Source of the DNA: Streptomyces sp. NBC_01478
GTDB lineage: Bacteria; Actinomycetota; Actinomycetes; Streptomycetales; Streptomycetaceae
Length of the DNA stretch: 64,000 nt
Reading direction: 5' to 3'
NCBI RefSeq assembly: GCF_036227225.1
Contig: NZ_CP109444.1
Location: 2,399,501-2,463,500, forward strand
Made by a program: the position numbers and the translations under genes. Each line of letters starts with the position of its first letter. The first letter of the stretch is position 1. This document shows positions 8,551 through 17,195 of the stretch, in pieces. Under the pieces are notes generated by a model. The model had not been told where the DNA came from and made no database searches. It saw only the letters and a list, made by a program, of their open reading frames with translations.

Positions 8551-9432
8551 ATGACGATCGCCGACGAGTTCGAGGCGCATCGGCCGCGACTGTTCGGCCT
8601 CGCCTATCGCCTGCTCGGCTCCGCCGCCGAGGCGGAGGACACGGTCCAGGACGCGTATCTGCGGTTCGACGCGGCCGAGCGGACCGGGATCGAGCATCCC
8701 AAGGCCTGGCTGGCGAAGGTCGTCACCAACCTCGCCCTCACCCGGCTCACCTCGGCCAGGGTCCGCCGCGAGCGGTACGTCGGCACCTGGCTGCCGGAGC
8801 CCGTGATCACCGCGGACGGCACCCTCGGCCCCTTCGAGTCGGCCGAGCAGCGGGACGCCGTCTCCATGGCGATGCTGGTCCTGCTGGAGCGCCTCACCCC
8901 GGCCGAGCGCGCGGTGTACGTGCTTCGGGAGGCGTTCGCCTACGGCCACCGCGAGATCGCCGGCGTCCTGGACCTCACCGAGGCCAACTCCCGCCAGTTG
9001 TACCGGCGAGCGGTCCAACGGGTGGGCGAATCGGGCTCCCGCTTCGACGCCCGGCCCGAACACCGGGAGGAGCTCGTCGCGTCGTTCATCACCGCGGCCC
9101 GCGAGGGCGACCTGACCACCCTGGAGAAGATCCTCGCCGCCGACGCGACCTGGTCGGCCGACGGCGGCGGCAGGGCCAACGCGTCCCCCCGCCCGATCGA
9201 GGGCCGCGAGAAGGTCGTACGGCTGCTGGCAGGCATCGGTGAGCGGTGGACGACGGGGCTGGAGTTCACCCCCGCCGAGATCAACGGCACGAGCGGGCTG
9301 ACGGCTTGGGCCGGGGACGAGCTGGTCGGTGTGCTGTCGTTCGAGGTGCGGGGCGGGTTGATCGGGGAGGTTCGGATTGTGGTGAACCCGGAGAAGCTGG
9401 GGTTTGTTCGGGGGCAGTTGGCGACGGGTTAG
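8551..9432 (+). CDS. ECF sigma factor with C-terminal SnoaL-like domain (ECF41/SigJ type)
   Basis: The 293-residue protein has sigma-70 region 2 (about residues 8-75, with RLLGSAAEAEDTVQDAYLRF) and region 4 (about 110-165, with REAFAYGHREIAGVLDLTEAN). These are followed by a SnoaL-like alpha+beta domain (about 178-285). That layout, the linker WLPEPV after region 2 and the C-terminal NPEKL (family NPDKL) define ECF41-type factors. In these the C-terminal domain, not a separate anti-sigma factor, tunes activity. No anti-sigma gene is adjacent. ECF41 factors often control a neighbouring oxidoreductase or carboxymuconolactone decarboxylase gene; none is next to this one, so the target is unknown. 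Confidence 0.92.
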   Translation: MTIADEFEAHRPRLFGLAYRLLGSAAEAEDTVQDAYLRFDAAERTGIEHPKAWLAKVVTNLALTRLTSARVRRERYVGTWLPEPVITADGTLGPFESAEQRDAVSMAMLVLLERLTPAERAVYVLREAFAYGHREIAGVLDLTEANSRQLYRRAVQRVGESGSRFDARPEHREELVASFITAAREGDLTTLEKILAADATWSADGGGRANASPRPIEGREKVVRLLAGIGERWTTGLEFTPAEINGTSGLTAWAGDELVGVLSFEVRGGLIGEVRIVVNPEKLGFVRGQLATG

Positions 9433-9495
9433 GCGGAGCCCGCCAAGAAGCGGACGGTGCGCGGGAGTTGATGGCCTCGCCGGGTGATCCGTCGG

Positions 9496-10950
9496 CTAGC
9501 CGAACAGGTCGTTCTGCGCGCCGTCCTGTGCGGTCAGGAGTGCCCCGCGCAGGACGGCCGCGCCGCCGAGAGCGCTCGGGCGCACCTCTGCGGGCAGGGG
9601 GGACATACGGACGATCCGCTCGGCGACCCGTACGGCGAGTTCGTCACCGCCGGCCTGCCCGACCTCGCCGCCGAGCACCACGCAGCCGGGGTCCAGCAGC
9701 GCGACGACGGAGGCGACACCGAGGGCGAGACGGTCGGCGAGGGTGTCCAGGAAGCGGGCTGCGGAGGCGTTGTCGGGGGTGAATCGGGCGTCGGTGGGCG
9801 CGGGATCGGGCCTGCCGGTTCCGGTGTCGCCCGTTGCCCCGTCCACTCCGATCCCTCCAGCCAATGCATCCCCTGCTCGCCCGGCCCGCTCGGCCCGGCA
9901 CCCGCCGGGCTCCGCGCAGGCAGCGGCATCGGCATCCGCCTTGACGACAGCATCCGCGTCGCTACCGCCACTGACCCCGGCACCAGCAGAGGCATCCCCG
10001 ACGGTACCGGCATCGCCACCGTCATCCACGCCTCCCGTACGCACCCCCGCAACCGCCCACCGAACAACCTCCGCCGCACCACCCCACTCCCCCGCAGCGG
10101 CACCCTCTCCCCCCAACACCCCACAGTCCCGGGCCAGTTCAAGCACCGCCCCCGCCCCCGCCAGCGAGTGAAAGCCCCCCTCGCAGTCCATCGCCGAAGG
10201 CAACCCCCGCGTCCCCGGTACCGGAAGGAAGCCGATCTCGCCCGCGCCCCCCGACGCACCCCGGCGCACCGCCCCGTCCAGGACCACCGCCGCGCCGATG
10301 CCCATGCCCAGCCAGAGCAGGACGAACGTGTCGCGGTCGTGGGCCGCGCCGTCGCGTTGTTCGGCGAGGGCGGCGAGGTTGGTCTCGTTCTCCACGACGA
10401 TGCGGGCGTCGGGGAGGCGTTCGTGGAGAGCGGCGACCAGGCGGCGGTGCCAGGCGGGCAGGCCGGTGGTGTTGCGGAGTTCGCCGGTGGTCGGGTCGAT
10501 GAGGCCGGGGGCACCGATGGCAACGGTGTGGAGGTGCTCCGCGCCGGCCTCCTTCGCGGCGCGTTCCACGAGCGCGACGGCCTGTTCGACCGCAGGCCCC
10601 GTGCCCGAGTCGCCGTCGATCGGCACGGACGCCTCGGCCAGCACCCGGCCCACCAGGTCGGAGACGAGCACGGAGACGCCCTCCGTGCGGACGTCCAGCG
10701 CGGCGAGATACGCGCGGTCGGCGACGATGCCGTACAACCGGGCGTTCGGGCCGCGCCGTTGCTCCCCGGACTCACCGACCATCTCGATCAGCCCGGAGGC
10801 CGTGAGGCGTTCGACGAGGTCGGCGACGGTCGGCCGGGACAGTCCGGTGCGCTGCTTCAACTGCCCTGCCGTCAGCGGGCCTTCCTGCTGCAGCAGCCGC
10901 AGGGCGAGCCGGTCGTTGATGGCCCGGGCGGTGCTCGGGGATGCGGGCAT
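9496..10950 (-). CDS. ROK-family transcriptional regulator with low-complexity insertion
   Basis: The 484-residue protein has an N-terminal winged HTH (about residues 14-66, GPLTAGQLKQRTGLSRPTVADL) and a ROK sugar-kinase-like domain (about 75-484). The domain contains AIGAPGLIDPTTGELRNT, VENETNLAAL and the C-terminal DPGCVVLGGEVGQAGG. ROK regulators repress transport or catabolic genes and respond to sugars. Unlike normal members of about 380-400 residues, it carries roughly 90 residues rich in Gly, Ala and Asp (about 301-390) inside the ROK fold. A perfect inverted repeat lies between it and the divergent MFS gene, the likely operator. The cysteine-rich zinc motif typical of ROK proteins is not evident at DCEGGFHSL. 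Confidence 0.88.
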   Translation of the reverse strand: MPASPSTARAINDRLALRLLQQEGPLTAGQLKQRTGLSRPTVADLVERLTASGLIEMVGESGEQRRGPNARLYGIVADRAYLAALDVRTEGVSVLVSDLVGRVLAEASVPIDGDSGTGPAVEQAVALVERAAKEAGAEHLHTVAIGAPGLIDPTTGELRNTTGLPAWHRRLVAALHERLPDARIVVENETNLAALAEQRDGAAHDRDTFVLLWLGMGIGAAVVLDGAVRRGASGGAGEIGFLPVPGTRGLPSAMDCEGGFHSLAGAGAVLELARDCGVLGGEGAAAGEWGGAAEVVRWAVAGVRTGGVDDGGDAGTVGDASAGAGVSGGSDADAVVKADADAAACAEPGGCRAERAGRAGDALAGGIGVDGATGDTGTGRPDPAPTDARFTPDNASAARFLDTLADRLALGVASVVALLDPGCVVLGGEVGQAGGDELAVRVAERIVRMSPLPAEVRPSALGGAAVLRGALLTAQDGAQNDLFG

Positions 10951-11004
10951 GCCGGGAATCCTCCCAGATCGAGGGGGTGTGACGGGCGACCGGTAACTCT
11001 CTAT

Positions 11005-11027
11005 CTATCAGGCAGGGTTCCTGATAG
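11005..11027. promoter_or_regulatory. Perfect inverted repeat, candidate ROK operator
   Basis: CTATCAGG and CCTGATAG are separated by 7 bases in the divergent gap between the ROK regulator and the MFS transporter. The arms are perfectly complementary. AT-rich half-sites like this stand out in this GC-rich DNA. The position, 55 bases before the regulator start and 77 before the transporter start, suits control of both promoters. Confidence 0.65.
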
Positions 11028-11103
11028 TTTACGCGACGCAAGCGGGGACGGGACCACGCGAGCGGGGACTTGAACAGCGGGGAACAGCGGGAGGGGCCGG
11101 ACA

Positions 11104-12315
11104 ATGGGCGAAGTGGTCTACGACCGACACGAGGTGAAGCGCGCCCGGTACGCCGTGGCGGCCGTCTTCGCCGTGCACGGCGCGGTCACCGGCTCGTTCG
11201 CGACTCGCGTGCCGTGGATCCAGGACCATGCGCACGTCGCCGCCGGCTGGCTCGGATTCGCCCTCGCTTTCGGGGCGTTCGGCGCCTCCTGCTCGATGCC
11301 GCTGGCCGGCTGGATCACCCACCGCTTCGGCAGCCGTACGGCCCTGCGCGGACTGATCGCCATGTGGACGATGTCCCTGGTCCTGCCGTCCCTCGCGCCG
11401 AACCTGATCACCCTGTGCCTGGCGATGTTCACGTACGGCGCGAGCGCGGGCATGGCCGACGTCGCCATGAACGCGCTCGGCGTCGAGATCGAGCAACTGC
11501 TCGACAAGTCGATCATGTCGGGGCTGCACGGCATGTGGAGCGCGGGCGCCCTGATCGGTTCGGCGGGCGGCACGCTTGCCGCACACCTCGGCTCGGACGC
11601 GCGCGTGCACCACGTCATCGCGGCCGTGATCCTCACCGTGCTCGGCGTGACCGCCTGCCACTGGGTGCTCGACGTTCCCCCGGGCGTGGCGGAGGAGGCG
11701 CCGCCGCGGTTCACGCTGCCGCCGAAGTCCGCGCTGCTCATCGGCGCGGTGGGCTTCTGCGCGGTATTCGCGGAGGGGGCGAGCCTGGACTGGTCGGCGG
11801 TGTTCCTGAAGGACCAGTTGGGCACCTCGGCCGGGCTCGCGGCGGCCTCGACCACCGGCTTCATGCTGACGATGGCGGTGGCCCGGATGGTGGGCGACGG
11901 GGTCGTCAACCGCTTCGGTTCGGTGCGTACGGTCCGTGCGGGCGGGGTGCTGTCCGTGTTCGGCGGGCTGCTGATCGTCCTCGCGGAGAACCCCGCGCTG
12001 ACGATGGCCGGCTTCGCGCTGCTCGGTCTGGGCATCGCCGTGGTCGTCCCGCTGTGCTTCGCGGCGGCGGGCCGCAGCGGCCCCAACCCGAGCCAGGCCA
12101 TCGCGGGCGTGGCGACGATCACCTACACCTCGGGGCTGGTCGCGCCGAGCCTGATCGGCGGGGTGGCGCAGGCGACGAGCCTGGTCGTGTCGTTCTGCCT
12201 GGTCACAGCGTTGGCGGGCGGGCTGGTGATCTTCGCGGGCGTGCTGCGTGCCGGGGACCGGGACCGTCCGAAGGTCAGTCCGCCGAGCGCAGCAGTGTCC
12301 GGCCCACGGCCCTGA
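11104..12315 (+). CDS. MFS transporter
   Basis: The 403-residue integral membrane protein has about 12 hydrophobic segments in two halves. It carries the family loop between helices 2 and 3 (GWITHRFGSRTALRG) and its second-half counterpart (GDGVVNRFGSVRTVRAGG). It is a member of the major facilitator superfamily, resembling the YbjJ/fucose-permease-like branch. It is divergent from a ROK regulator with a shared palindromic operator, which suggests a substrate sensed by the regulator, perhaps a sugar derivative, but substrate and direction are not readable. The 3' end overlaps the convergent thioesterase gene by 41 bases. Confidence 0.88.
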   Translation: MGEVVYDRHEVKRARYAVAAVFAVHGAVTGSFATRVPWIQDHAHVAAGWLGFALAFGAFGASCSMPLAGWITHRFGSRTALRGLIAMWTMSLVLPSLAPNLITLCLAMFTYGASAGMADVAMNALGVEIEQLLDKSIMSGLHGMWSAGALIGSAGGTLAAHLGSDARVHHVIAAVILTVLGVTACHWVLDVPPGVAEEAPPRFTLPPKSALLIGAVGFCAVFAEGASLDWSAVFLKDQLGTSAGLAAASTTGFMLTMAVARMVGDGVVNRFGSVRTVRAGGVLSVFGGLLIVLAENPALTMAGFALLGLGIAVVVPLCFAAAGRSGPNPSQAIAGVATITYTSGLVAPSLIGGVAQATSLVVSFCLVTALAGGLVIFAGVLRAGDRDRPKVSPPSAAVSGPRP

Positions 12316-12733
12316 ACCCGTCGCTCCAGGACGCGGGGCGCAGCGTCTCCGCGTCCAGCCGGACGAGGACTCGGGTGCCGGTGGCGAACGTCGTCGCCCC
12401 CTCCGCCGAGCAGAAGCGGAAGCCGTACGTCAGGCCCGTGGTGCCGAGCCGGTCCAGCCAGAGGTGGACCGCGTACGCACCCGGTCTGGTGACCGGCGCC
12501 TCGTAGCTGATCAGCAGTTCCTTCACCACGTTGCAGGCGTCACCGGCGCTCGCCCAGTCGCCGTCGAAGCGGACCCCGTGCTCCTGCCACAGCTCGGTCC
12601 AGGCCCGTTCCACCAGGAGCGGGTAGCGGGCGTTGTGCAGCATGCCGAGCGCGTCGAGATCGTCGAAGTGGACGGTGACCGGTATGAGCCGGCCGTGGGA
12701 CAGGGCGGTGGCGGGCGGGGATGCGACGGTCAC
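12275..12733 (-). CDS. 4-hydroxybenzoyl-CoA thioesterase-like (hotdog) protein
   Basis: The 152-residue protein has a single hotdog fold with the 4HBT motif HFDDLDALGMLHNARYPLLVERAW, including the acidic residue and the ML-HNARY turn. Members hydrolyse acyl-CoA thioesters. A GTG start at 12733 is preferred: it has GGGAG about 7 bases upstream and gives the normal family length. The open frame extends 34 codons further with a proline-rich, unconserved segment. It overlaps the end of the convergent MFS gene. Its acyl substrate is unknown. Confidence 0.8.
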   Translation of the reverse strand: MTVASPPATALSHGRLIPVTVHFDDLDALGMLHNARYPLLVERAWTELWQEHGVRFDGDWASAGDACNVVKELLISYEAPVTRPGAYAVHLWLDRLGTTGLTYGFRFCSAEGATTFATGTRVLVRLDAETLRPASWSDGFRAVGRTLLRSAD

Positions 12734-12853
12734 GGCGGGGCTCCCGAGCGGTGCTGAGTGGGGCGGTGGAGGCTGTGGGGACCGCTCCATTCTAAGCGAC
12801 CGCTCAGGAGCCCCTGTCGGGAAGGCCCTGCTCAAGCAGGCCTGTACGGGGGG

Positions 12854-14119
12854 TCAACCGGTGATCGAGTCCAACTGCTCGGCCGCCGGCCGCAGCGCCC
12901 AGAGGTCACCGCCGGGCGGCGCCTCCAGCTTCGGTACGGCGGCCTTCGCGCGCGCGTCGCCCGCGTCGGCCGCCGCGTGGACGATGTCGCTCGCCGCGTA
13001 CCGGTAGAACTCCAGCTCCGGATGCGCCCACGCGGCGGCACCGGTCGCGGCGGGCAGCAGATAGTCCACCGCCTGCAACAGGCCCTGCCCGTCCGGGCCT
13101 TGATAGGTCCACAGGTTCACGCCGACATGCCGGCCGATGGCGGCGAGCCGGGTGTACGCGACCAGGTCGAAGGTCGAGTAGTGCCAACTCCGGGTCCGCG
13201 CAAGCTCCTGCGGCTGGCTGCCGTCGCCCGCGATCTGTGGGTCGATGCGCTTGGCGCGGGCGTCCAGCACGGTCCGCTTCGCCAGCGCCGTGTCGCCGGT
13301 CGCGTAGGCGAGGGCGGCCAACTCCATGTCGTAGAAGGTGCCGTGGTTGTTGGCGGCGGCGCCCTCCTCCCTGCCGAAGGCGCTGTTCTTCAGCCAGCCG
13401 AGGAAGTCGGAGTTCCAGCGGGCCATCGCCGTGCCGTCGGTCTTCGTCCAGCCGGGGGCGCCGGCGTTGAGGATCGCGATGGCGTCGACGACGCTGGTGT
13501 ACGACTGGGAGAAGTCGATGATGCCGATGGCGCGGCCGTCGTACTTGCAGGGGATGAACTGGGCGTGGTTCAGGTTGGGGTTCATCCTCGTGGCCGGGTC
13601 GAGGAACCAGGTGCGCAGGACCTGGTCGGCCTTCCGCGCGTAGCACCCGTCGCCGCTGTAGTACCAGGCGAGCGCGAGGTCGTACGTCGAGTCGAAGACC
13701 TTCTCCACCTCCTGGCGGTCGGTTCCGGTGTCGACCTCGGGGTTGCGCCGGCCGTCGCGCTGGACATACGGGCAGCCCCAGGGGTTGTCGGCGGTCGGGG
13801 TGGTCGTGGGCCACCAGTACGGGGCCTGGCTCAGATAGTCGTGAACATCGCCGCCGGGCGCCGGTTTTGGCTTGTCCACGACCGTCCAGGGGCCCTGGTT
13901 CAGCCAGTTGTCGGCGCGGGCCGTCAAGTTCCGCAGGGCTCGGTGGAGTTGGGGGTCACCGCGGTCCAGACGGAGCTTGGTCTGCTGGAGGCGGGTGCCG
14001 TCGAGGACGGCGGTCTTCGGGACGGCGGGCGCCGAGCGCGCGGCGGCCGAGGGGACGAACACGGCGGTCAGGGTGGCCACGGCCGCGAGAAGGACGCCGA
14101 GGCGGGGTCTGGCACTCAT
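12854..14119 (-). CDS. secreted alginate-lyase-family polysaccharide lyase
   Basis: The 421-residue protein starts MSARPRLGVLLAAVATLTAV, a signal peptide with an Ala-rich cleavage region near residue 27, so it is exported. The mature part matches the alginate_lyase (alpha/alpha toroid) family: WWPTTTPTADNPWGCPYVQRDG, the catalytic-region motif NNHGTFYDM, and RSWHYSTFDLVAYTRLA. Such enzymes cleave uronic-acid polysaccharides by beta-elimination. The ATG at 14119 has GGAG upstream; an open frame reaching 14218 adds an unrelated N-terminus. A perfect palindrome at 14141-14155 lies just ahead and is a likely operator. The GH6 gene is directly upstream. The exact polymer is uncertain. Confidence 0.85.
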   Translation of the reverse strand: MSARPRLGVLLAAVATLTAVFVPSAAARSAPAVPKTAVLDGTRLQQTKLRLDRGDPQLHRALRNLTARADNWLNQGPWTVVDKPKPAPGGDVHDYLSQAPYWWPTTTPTADNPWGCPYVQRDGRRNPEVDTGTDRQEVEKVFDSTYDLALAWYYSGDGCYARKADQVLRTWFLDPATRMNPNLNHAQFIPCKYDGRAIGIIDFSQSYTSVVDAIAILNAGAPGWTKTDGTAMARWNSDFLGWLKNSAFGREEGAAANNHGTFYDMELAALAYATGDTALAKRTVLDARAKRIDPQIAGDGSQPQELARTRSWHYSTFDLVAYTRLAAIGRHVGVNLWTYQGPDGQGLLQAVDYLLPAATGAAAWAHPELEFYRYAASDIVHAAADAGDARAKAAVPKLEAPPGGDLWALRPAAEQLDSITG

Positions 14120-14140
14120 CCACCAACTCCAATCATGTAT

Positions 14141-14155
14141 ATGAACAACGTTCAT
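14141..14155. promoter_or_regulatory. Perfect palindrome upstream of the lyase gene
   Basis: ATGAAC and GTTCAT are separated by AAC, 21 bases before the lyase start. The arms are perfectly complementary and AT-rich in GC-rich surroundings. This suits an operator for a carbohydrate regulator of unknown identity. The 3-base spacer excludes a standard LexA box, which needs four. Confidence 0.55.
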
Positions 14156-14233
14156 GAATGGAACCGTGTGAGCGTAAGACCAGGCAGCGGCCGTGACAAT
14201 GGTCCGGACCGGATTCACATACGGAGATGTCGT

Positions 14234-15391
14234 TCAGCGAGCCAATTCGTAGGCGTACGACGCCGTGAACGTGCCGGCCGCGCCCCTGCAACCGTCCGAC
14301 TCCCCCGGCAACTTGACCCACAGATAGCCGTCGATCCGCGCCTCCCCGGTGTCCAGGGTCGGCGCCCGGCCGATCTTCCGGCCCGCCGGGTCGCACCACT
14401 GGCCGTCGGCCGGGGCGCCGTTGCCGTTACGGCTGGTGTCGATGACGGCGCCGAGGCCCGCGGGGCCGCCGAGGGCGTCGAGGACCTGGCGGTCGTAGGC
14501 GATCTCGGCCGAATCGGCGTGGAAATTGGAGACGTTGCTGAAGATCCCGTCGGAGGAGGCGGCGGAGGCCGCACCCGCCTGCTTGAGGAGGGACGCCTGT
14601 TGGGCGGCCGGGTTCCAGTCGGAGTGGCCCGCGTCGTAGTACACGCGGGCCTTCGGGTCGGCGGCCTTCAGGACGCGGCCCGCGCGGGCCAACGCCTCGA
14701 AGCGGTCGGCGCGTTGGCTCTCGGAGAGGCAGTCGGCCTGGGCTATGGAATCCGGTTCCAGGATCACGACCACCTCCCTGGAGCCCAGTCCCGCCGCGAA
14801 GCCGTCGATCCAGCCGTCGTACGCGTCGAAGTCCGCCGCCCCGCCCTCGGAGGCCCCGCCGCAGTCCCGTTCCGGGATCGCGTACGGCACGACGACCGGG
14901 ACCCTGCCCTGCGCGGCGGCCCCCGAAGTGACCGCGCGCACCCGGGAGGTGATCGTCGACGGCGTGAAGTCCGCGAACCACACCGCCTCCGGCCGGTCGG
15001 CGATCCGGGACTCGATGACCTCCGTGCGGGGGTCGTCGGGGTGGGCGCGGACCCAGTCGAGGACCTGGGACTCCGGGTGGCGGTAGAGGCGGGGGGAGAC
15101 GGTGGCGGTCCCTCGCGGCTTCCGCGCGGTGCCGGTCGTCGGGGTCTTCTTCGGGCGGGGGGACGAACTCGCCTTCGCGGACGGGGAGTTCGACGCCGAG
15201 GGCACGTCGGGCAGTGGCACCAGCAGTGTCGCGCCGCTCGCGTCGGGCCGGGCCCGGTCCGTGCCGTGCCCGTCGTCCAGTGCTCTGATCATCCCGGTCA
15301 CCGTGCCGACCGCGACCACGACCGACGCGGCCACGATCAGCACGCCCCGCCGGGTGATCCCACTCCGCCGTCGGCCCCGCGAACCCGACAC
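14234..15391 (-). CDS. glycoside hydrolase family 6 (endoglucanase/cellobiohydrolase)
   Basis: The 385-residue protein carries both GH6 signatures: VVPYAIPERDCGG and VVVILEPDSIAQA, with the catalytic acids in DRP/EPD contexts. It also has DAGHSDW, NVSNF, DTSRNGNG, WCDPAGR and DGYLWVKLPGESDG, all typical. GH6 enzymes cleave beta-1,4-glucan with inversion. The N-terminus has a basic stretch and one hydrophobic segment (VLIVAASVVVAVGTV), then a Ser/Pro/Lys-rich linker, so it is secreted or membrane-anchored. The cellulose-binding module of larger cellulases is absent. The GTG at 15391 has GAGGGGG upstream; an earlier ATG would overlap the divergent gene. Confidence 0.93.
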   Translation of the reverse strand: MSGSRGRRRSGITRRGVLIVAASVVVAVGTVTGMIRALDDGHGTDRARPDASGATLLVPLPDVPSASNSPSAKASSSPRPKKTPTTGTARKPRGTATVSPRLYRHPESQVLDWVRAHPDDPRTEVIESRIADRPEAVWFADFTPSTITSRVRAVTSGAAAQGRVPVVVPYAIPERDCGGASEGGAADFDAYDGWIDGFAAGLGSREVVVILEPDSIAQADCLSESQRADRFEALARAGRVLKAADPKARVYYDAGHSDWNPAAQQASLLKQAGAASAASSDGIFSNVSNFHADSAEIAYDRQVLDALGGPAGLGAVIDTSRNGNGAPADGQWCDPAGRKIGRAPTLDTGEARIDGYLWVKLPGESDGCRGAAGTFTASYAYELAR

Positions 15392-15483
15392 CCTGCCCCC
15401 TCGCGCCGCGCCCGTTCCCCCGTTCTGGGGAAGTGTCGGGCCCGGCACCACCTCGGCCAGCCTAGGACTGGGACGCTGCCCCC

Positions 15484-16170
15484 ATGGGGCAATTGGCACA
15501 CTTCACCACACCCGTGGACAAGGTCGTCTCCCGGCTGCGCGCGCTCGACGAGGAACTGCCCGCGCGGGACGGGGTCGCGGTGTTCAACCGCGTCTACCTC
15601 GCCGTCACGGAGGCGGTCGACCGGAGCGTCGACGCCGGGCGGTTCGCCGACGCGCGGGCCGCGATCACGCTGGACGTACGGTTCGCGGAGCGGTACCTGG
15701 CGGCCGTGGACACGGCCGCCGACGGGCGCCGCCCGCCCGCCTGTTGGCGCCCGCTGTTCCAGCTCCGCCGCCATCCGGGCGTACGACCACTGCAGTTCGC
15801 TTTGTCGGGCATCAACGCGCACATCGGCCACGATCTCGCGCTCGCCGTCGTGGACGCCTGTCGTACGCTCGACTGCGAACCCGCCGAGCTGGAGGACGAG
15901 TTCGACCGCGTGGGCGATCTGCTGGTCTCGCTGGAGGAGCGCGTCCGCGAGGAGCTGATGCCGGGGCCCGACCTGTTCCAGATCGCCGATCCGCTCACGC
16001 ATCTGCTCGGCTCGTGGAGTCTGGAGCGCGCCCGGGAGGCCACCTGGACGGCGGCGCGGGCCCTGTGGGCGCTGCGCGGACTGCCCGATGTGGCCGCGGA
16101 GTTCACCGAGCGACTGGACGCGGCGGTCGGACTCGCGGGCCGCATGATGCTCACGCCGCTGCCGGACTGA
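15484..16170 (+). CDS. DUF5995 family protein
   Basis: The 228-residue cytoplasmic protein matches the actinobacterial DUF5995 family: VFNRVYLAVTEAV near the start, WRPLFQLRRHPGVRPLQFALSGINAHIGHDLALAVV in the middle, and a helical C-terminus. The conserved INAHIGHDL with two histidines suggests a metal or substrate site, but no activity is known. It is divergent from the GH6 gene with 92 bases between starts. Confidence 0.8.
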   Translation: MGQLAHFTTPVDKVVSRLRALDEELPARDGVAVFNRVYLAVTEAVDRSVDAGRFADARAAITLDVRFAERYLAAVDTAADGRRPPACWRPLFQLRRHPGVRPLQFALSGINAHIGHDLALAVVDACRTLDCEPAELEDEFDRVGDLLVSLEERVREELMPGPDLFQIADPLTHLLGSWSLERAREATWTAARALWALRGLPDVAAEFTERLDAAVGLAGRMMLTPLPD

Positions 16171-16258
16171 TCCAGCCATACCGGGAGACAGGGCCCGCCG
16201 TGGGGCGCCCCGAGGGTTACGTTGACGGCTGAAATGCCTGATGCGAAGGAGTATGAGC

Positions 16259-17188
16259 ATGGCCACCAAGTTGGGTCTCACTCTTCCCCAGACACGGCAG
16301 TACGACATCGGCAAGGACGTCCCGGACGTGGCCCGCGCGGCCGAGGAGATCGGCTACGAAAGCCTGTGGGTGTTCGAACGCGCCCTCTTCCCGGAGCCCG
16401 CGACGCAGGGGCTCTACGGCATGGAGGGCGTCCCGTGGCCCGACGAGTACCGCTCGGTCGCCGAGCCCCTGGTGACGCTGGCGCTGGCCGTGTCGGCCAC
16501 CCGGCGGGCCCGGCTCGGCACCAGTGTCCTGGTGGCTCCCCTGCACGGACCGTTCCAACTGGCCCGGACGCTCGGCACGTTGGACGCGGCGAGCGGCGGC
16601 CGGGTGGTGGCCGGGCTCGGCACCGGCTGGTCGCTCGACGAGTACGCGGCGGCGGGGATCGCCCCGTTCGAGGACCGGGGCAAGTCCCTGGACGAGGTTC
16701 TCGCCGTGTGCCGTGCGGTGTGGGGCCCGGATCCGGTGGTGTACGAGGGCGGGCTGAGCACCGTCAACTCGTCGGTGGTCGGCCCGAAGCCCGCCCGGCC
16801 GATCCCCGTGCTGCTGCCCGCGATGAGCAAGAAGGCGCGGACCCGTCTCGTCGACCACGCCGACGGCTGGCAGCCGGTGGCCATGGGTGTCGAGCAACTC
16901 GCCGCCGAGTGGCGGGCGTTGCGCGAACTGGCCGCCGAGCGGGGCCGCACCGAGCCCATCCAGTCGGTGGCCCGGATCAACCTGCGGTACACGCCCAAGG
17001 CGTACGAGGGCGCGGAACGCCCGCCGTTCCACGGCAACTTCGACCAGATCGTGACCGATCTCGTGGCGCATGTCGAGGTCGGTCTCGACGAGTACTTCTT
17101 CGAGTTCGGCGGCGGCCCGCGGGATGCCGAGGAACTCAAGGACCTCGCCGCCGAGCTGTACACGGCGGCCCGCGCGGCCGGGGTCTGA
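16259..17188 (+). CDS. LLM-class F420-dependent oxidoreductase
   Basis: The 309-residue protein belongs to the luciferase-like TIM-barrel family. Visible motifs are MATKLGLTLPQTRQYDIGKD at the start, LGTSVLVAPLHGPFQLARTLGTLDAASGGRVVAGLGTGW, and a segment with ARPIPVLLPAMS. In Streptomyces most such proteins use F420H2, although FMN users exist. GAAGGAG lies 7 bases before the ATG at 16259, which decides between three closely spaced ATGs. It converges on the davB-like gene with only 7 bases between stops. Substrate unknown. Confidence 0.87.
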   Translation: MATKLGLTLPQTRQYDIGKDVPDVARAAEEIGYESLWVFERALFPEPATQGLYGMEGVPWPDEYRSVAEPLVTLALAVSATRRARLGTSVLVAPLHGPFQLARTLGTLDAASGGRVVAGLGTGWSLDEYAAAGIAPFEDRGKSLDEVLAVCRAVWGPDPVVYEGGLSTVNSSVVGPKPARPIPVLLPAMSKKARTRLVDHADGWQPVAMGVEQLAAEWRALRELAAERGRTEPIQSVARINLRYTPKAYEGAERPPFHGNFDQIVTDLVAHVEVGLDEYFFEFGGGPRDAEELKDLAAELYTAARAAGV

Positions 17189-17195
17189 ACTCCCG

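Noticed and set aside
12827..12840. Hairpin CCTGCT/AGCAGG after the lyase gene
   Set aside because: Stem of only 6 bases with mismatching flanks; too weak to call a terminator.
14141..14155. LexA (SOS) box
   Set aside because: GAAC and GTTC are separated by three bases; the actinobacterial SOS box needs four, and no repair gene is near.
12758..15958. Long plus-strand open frame of over 1000 codons
   Set aside because: It is antisense to the lyase and GH6 genes and shows only Gly/Arg/Val-rich shadow composition, a normal effect of high GC.
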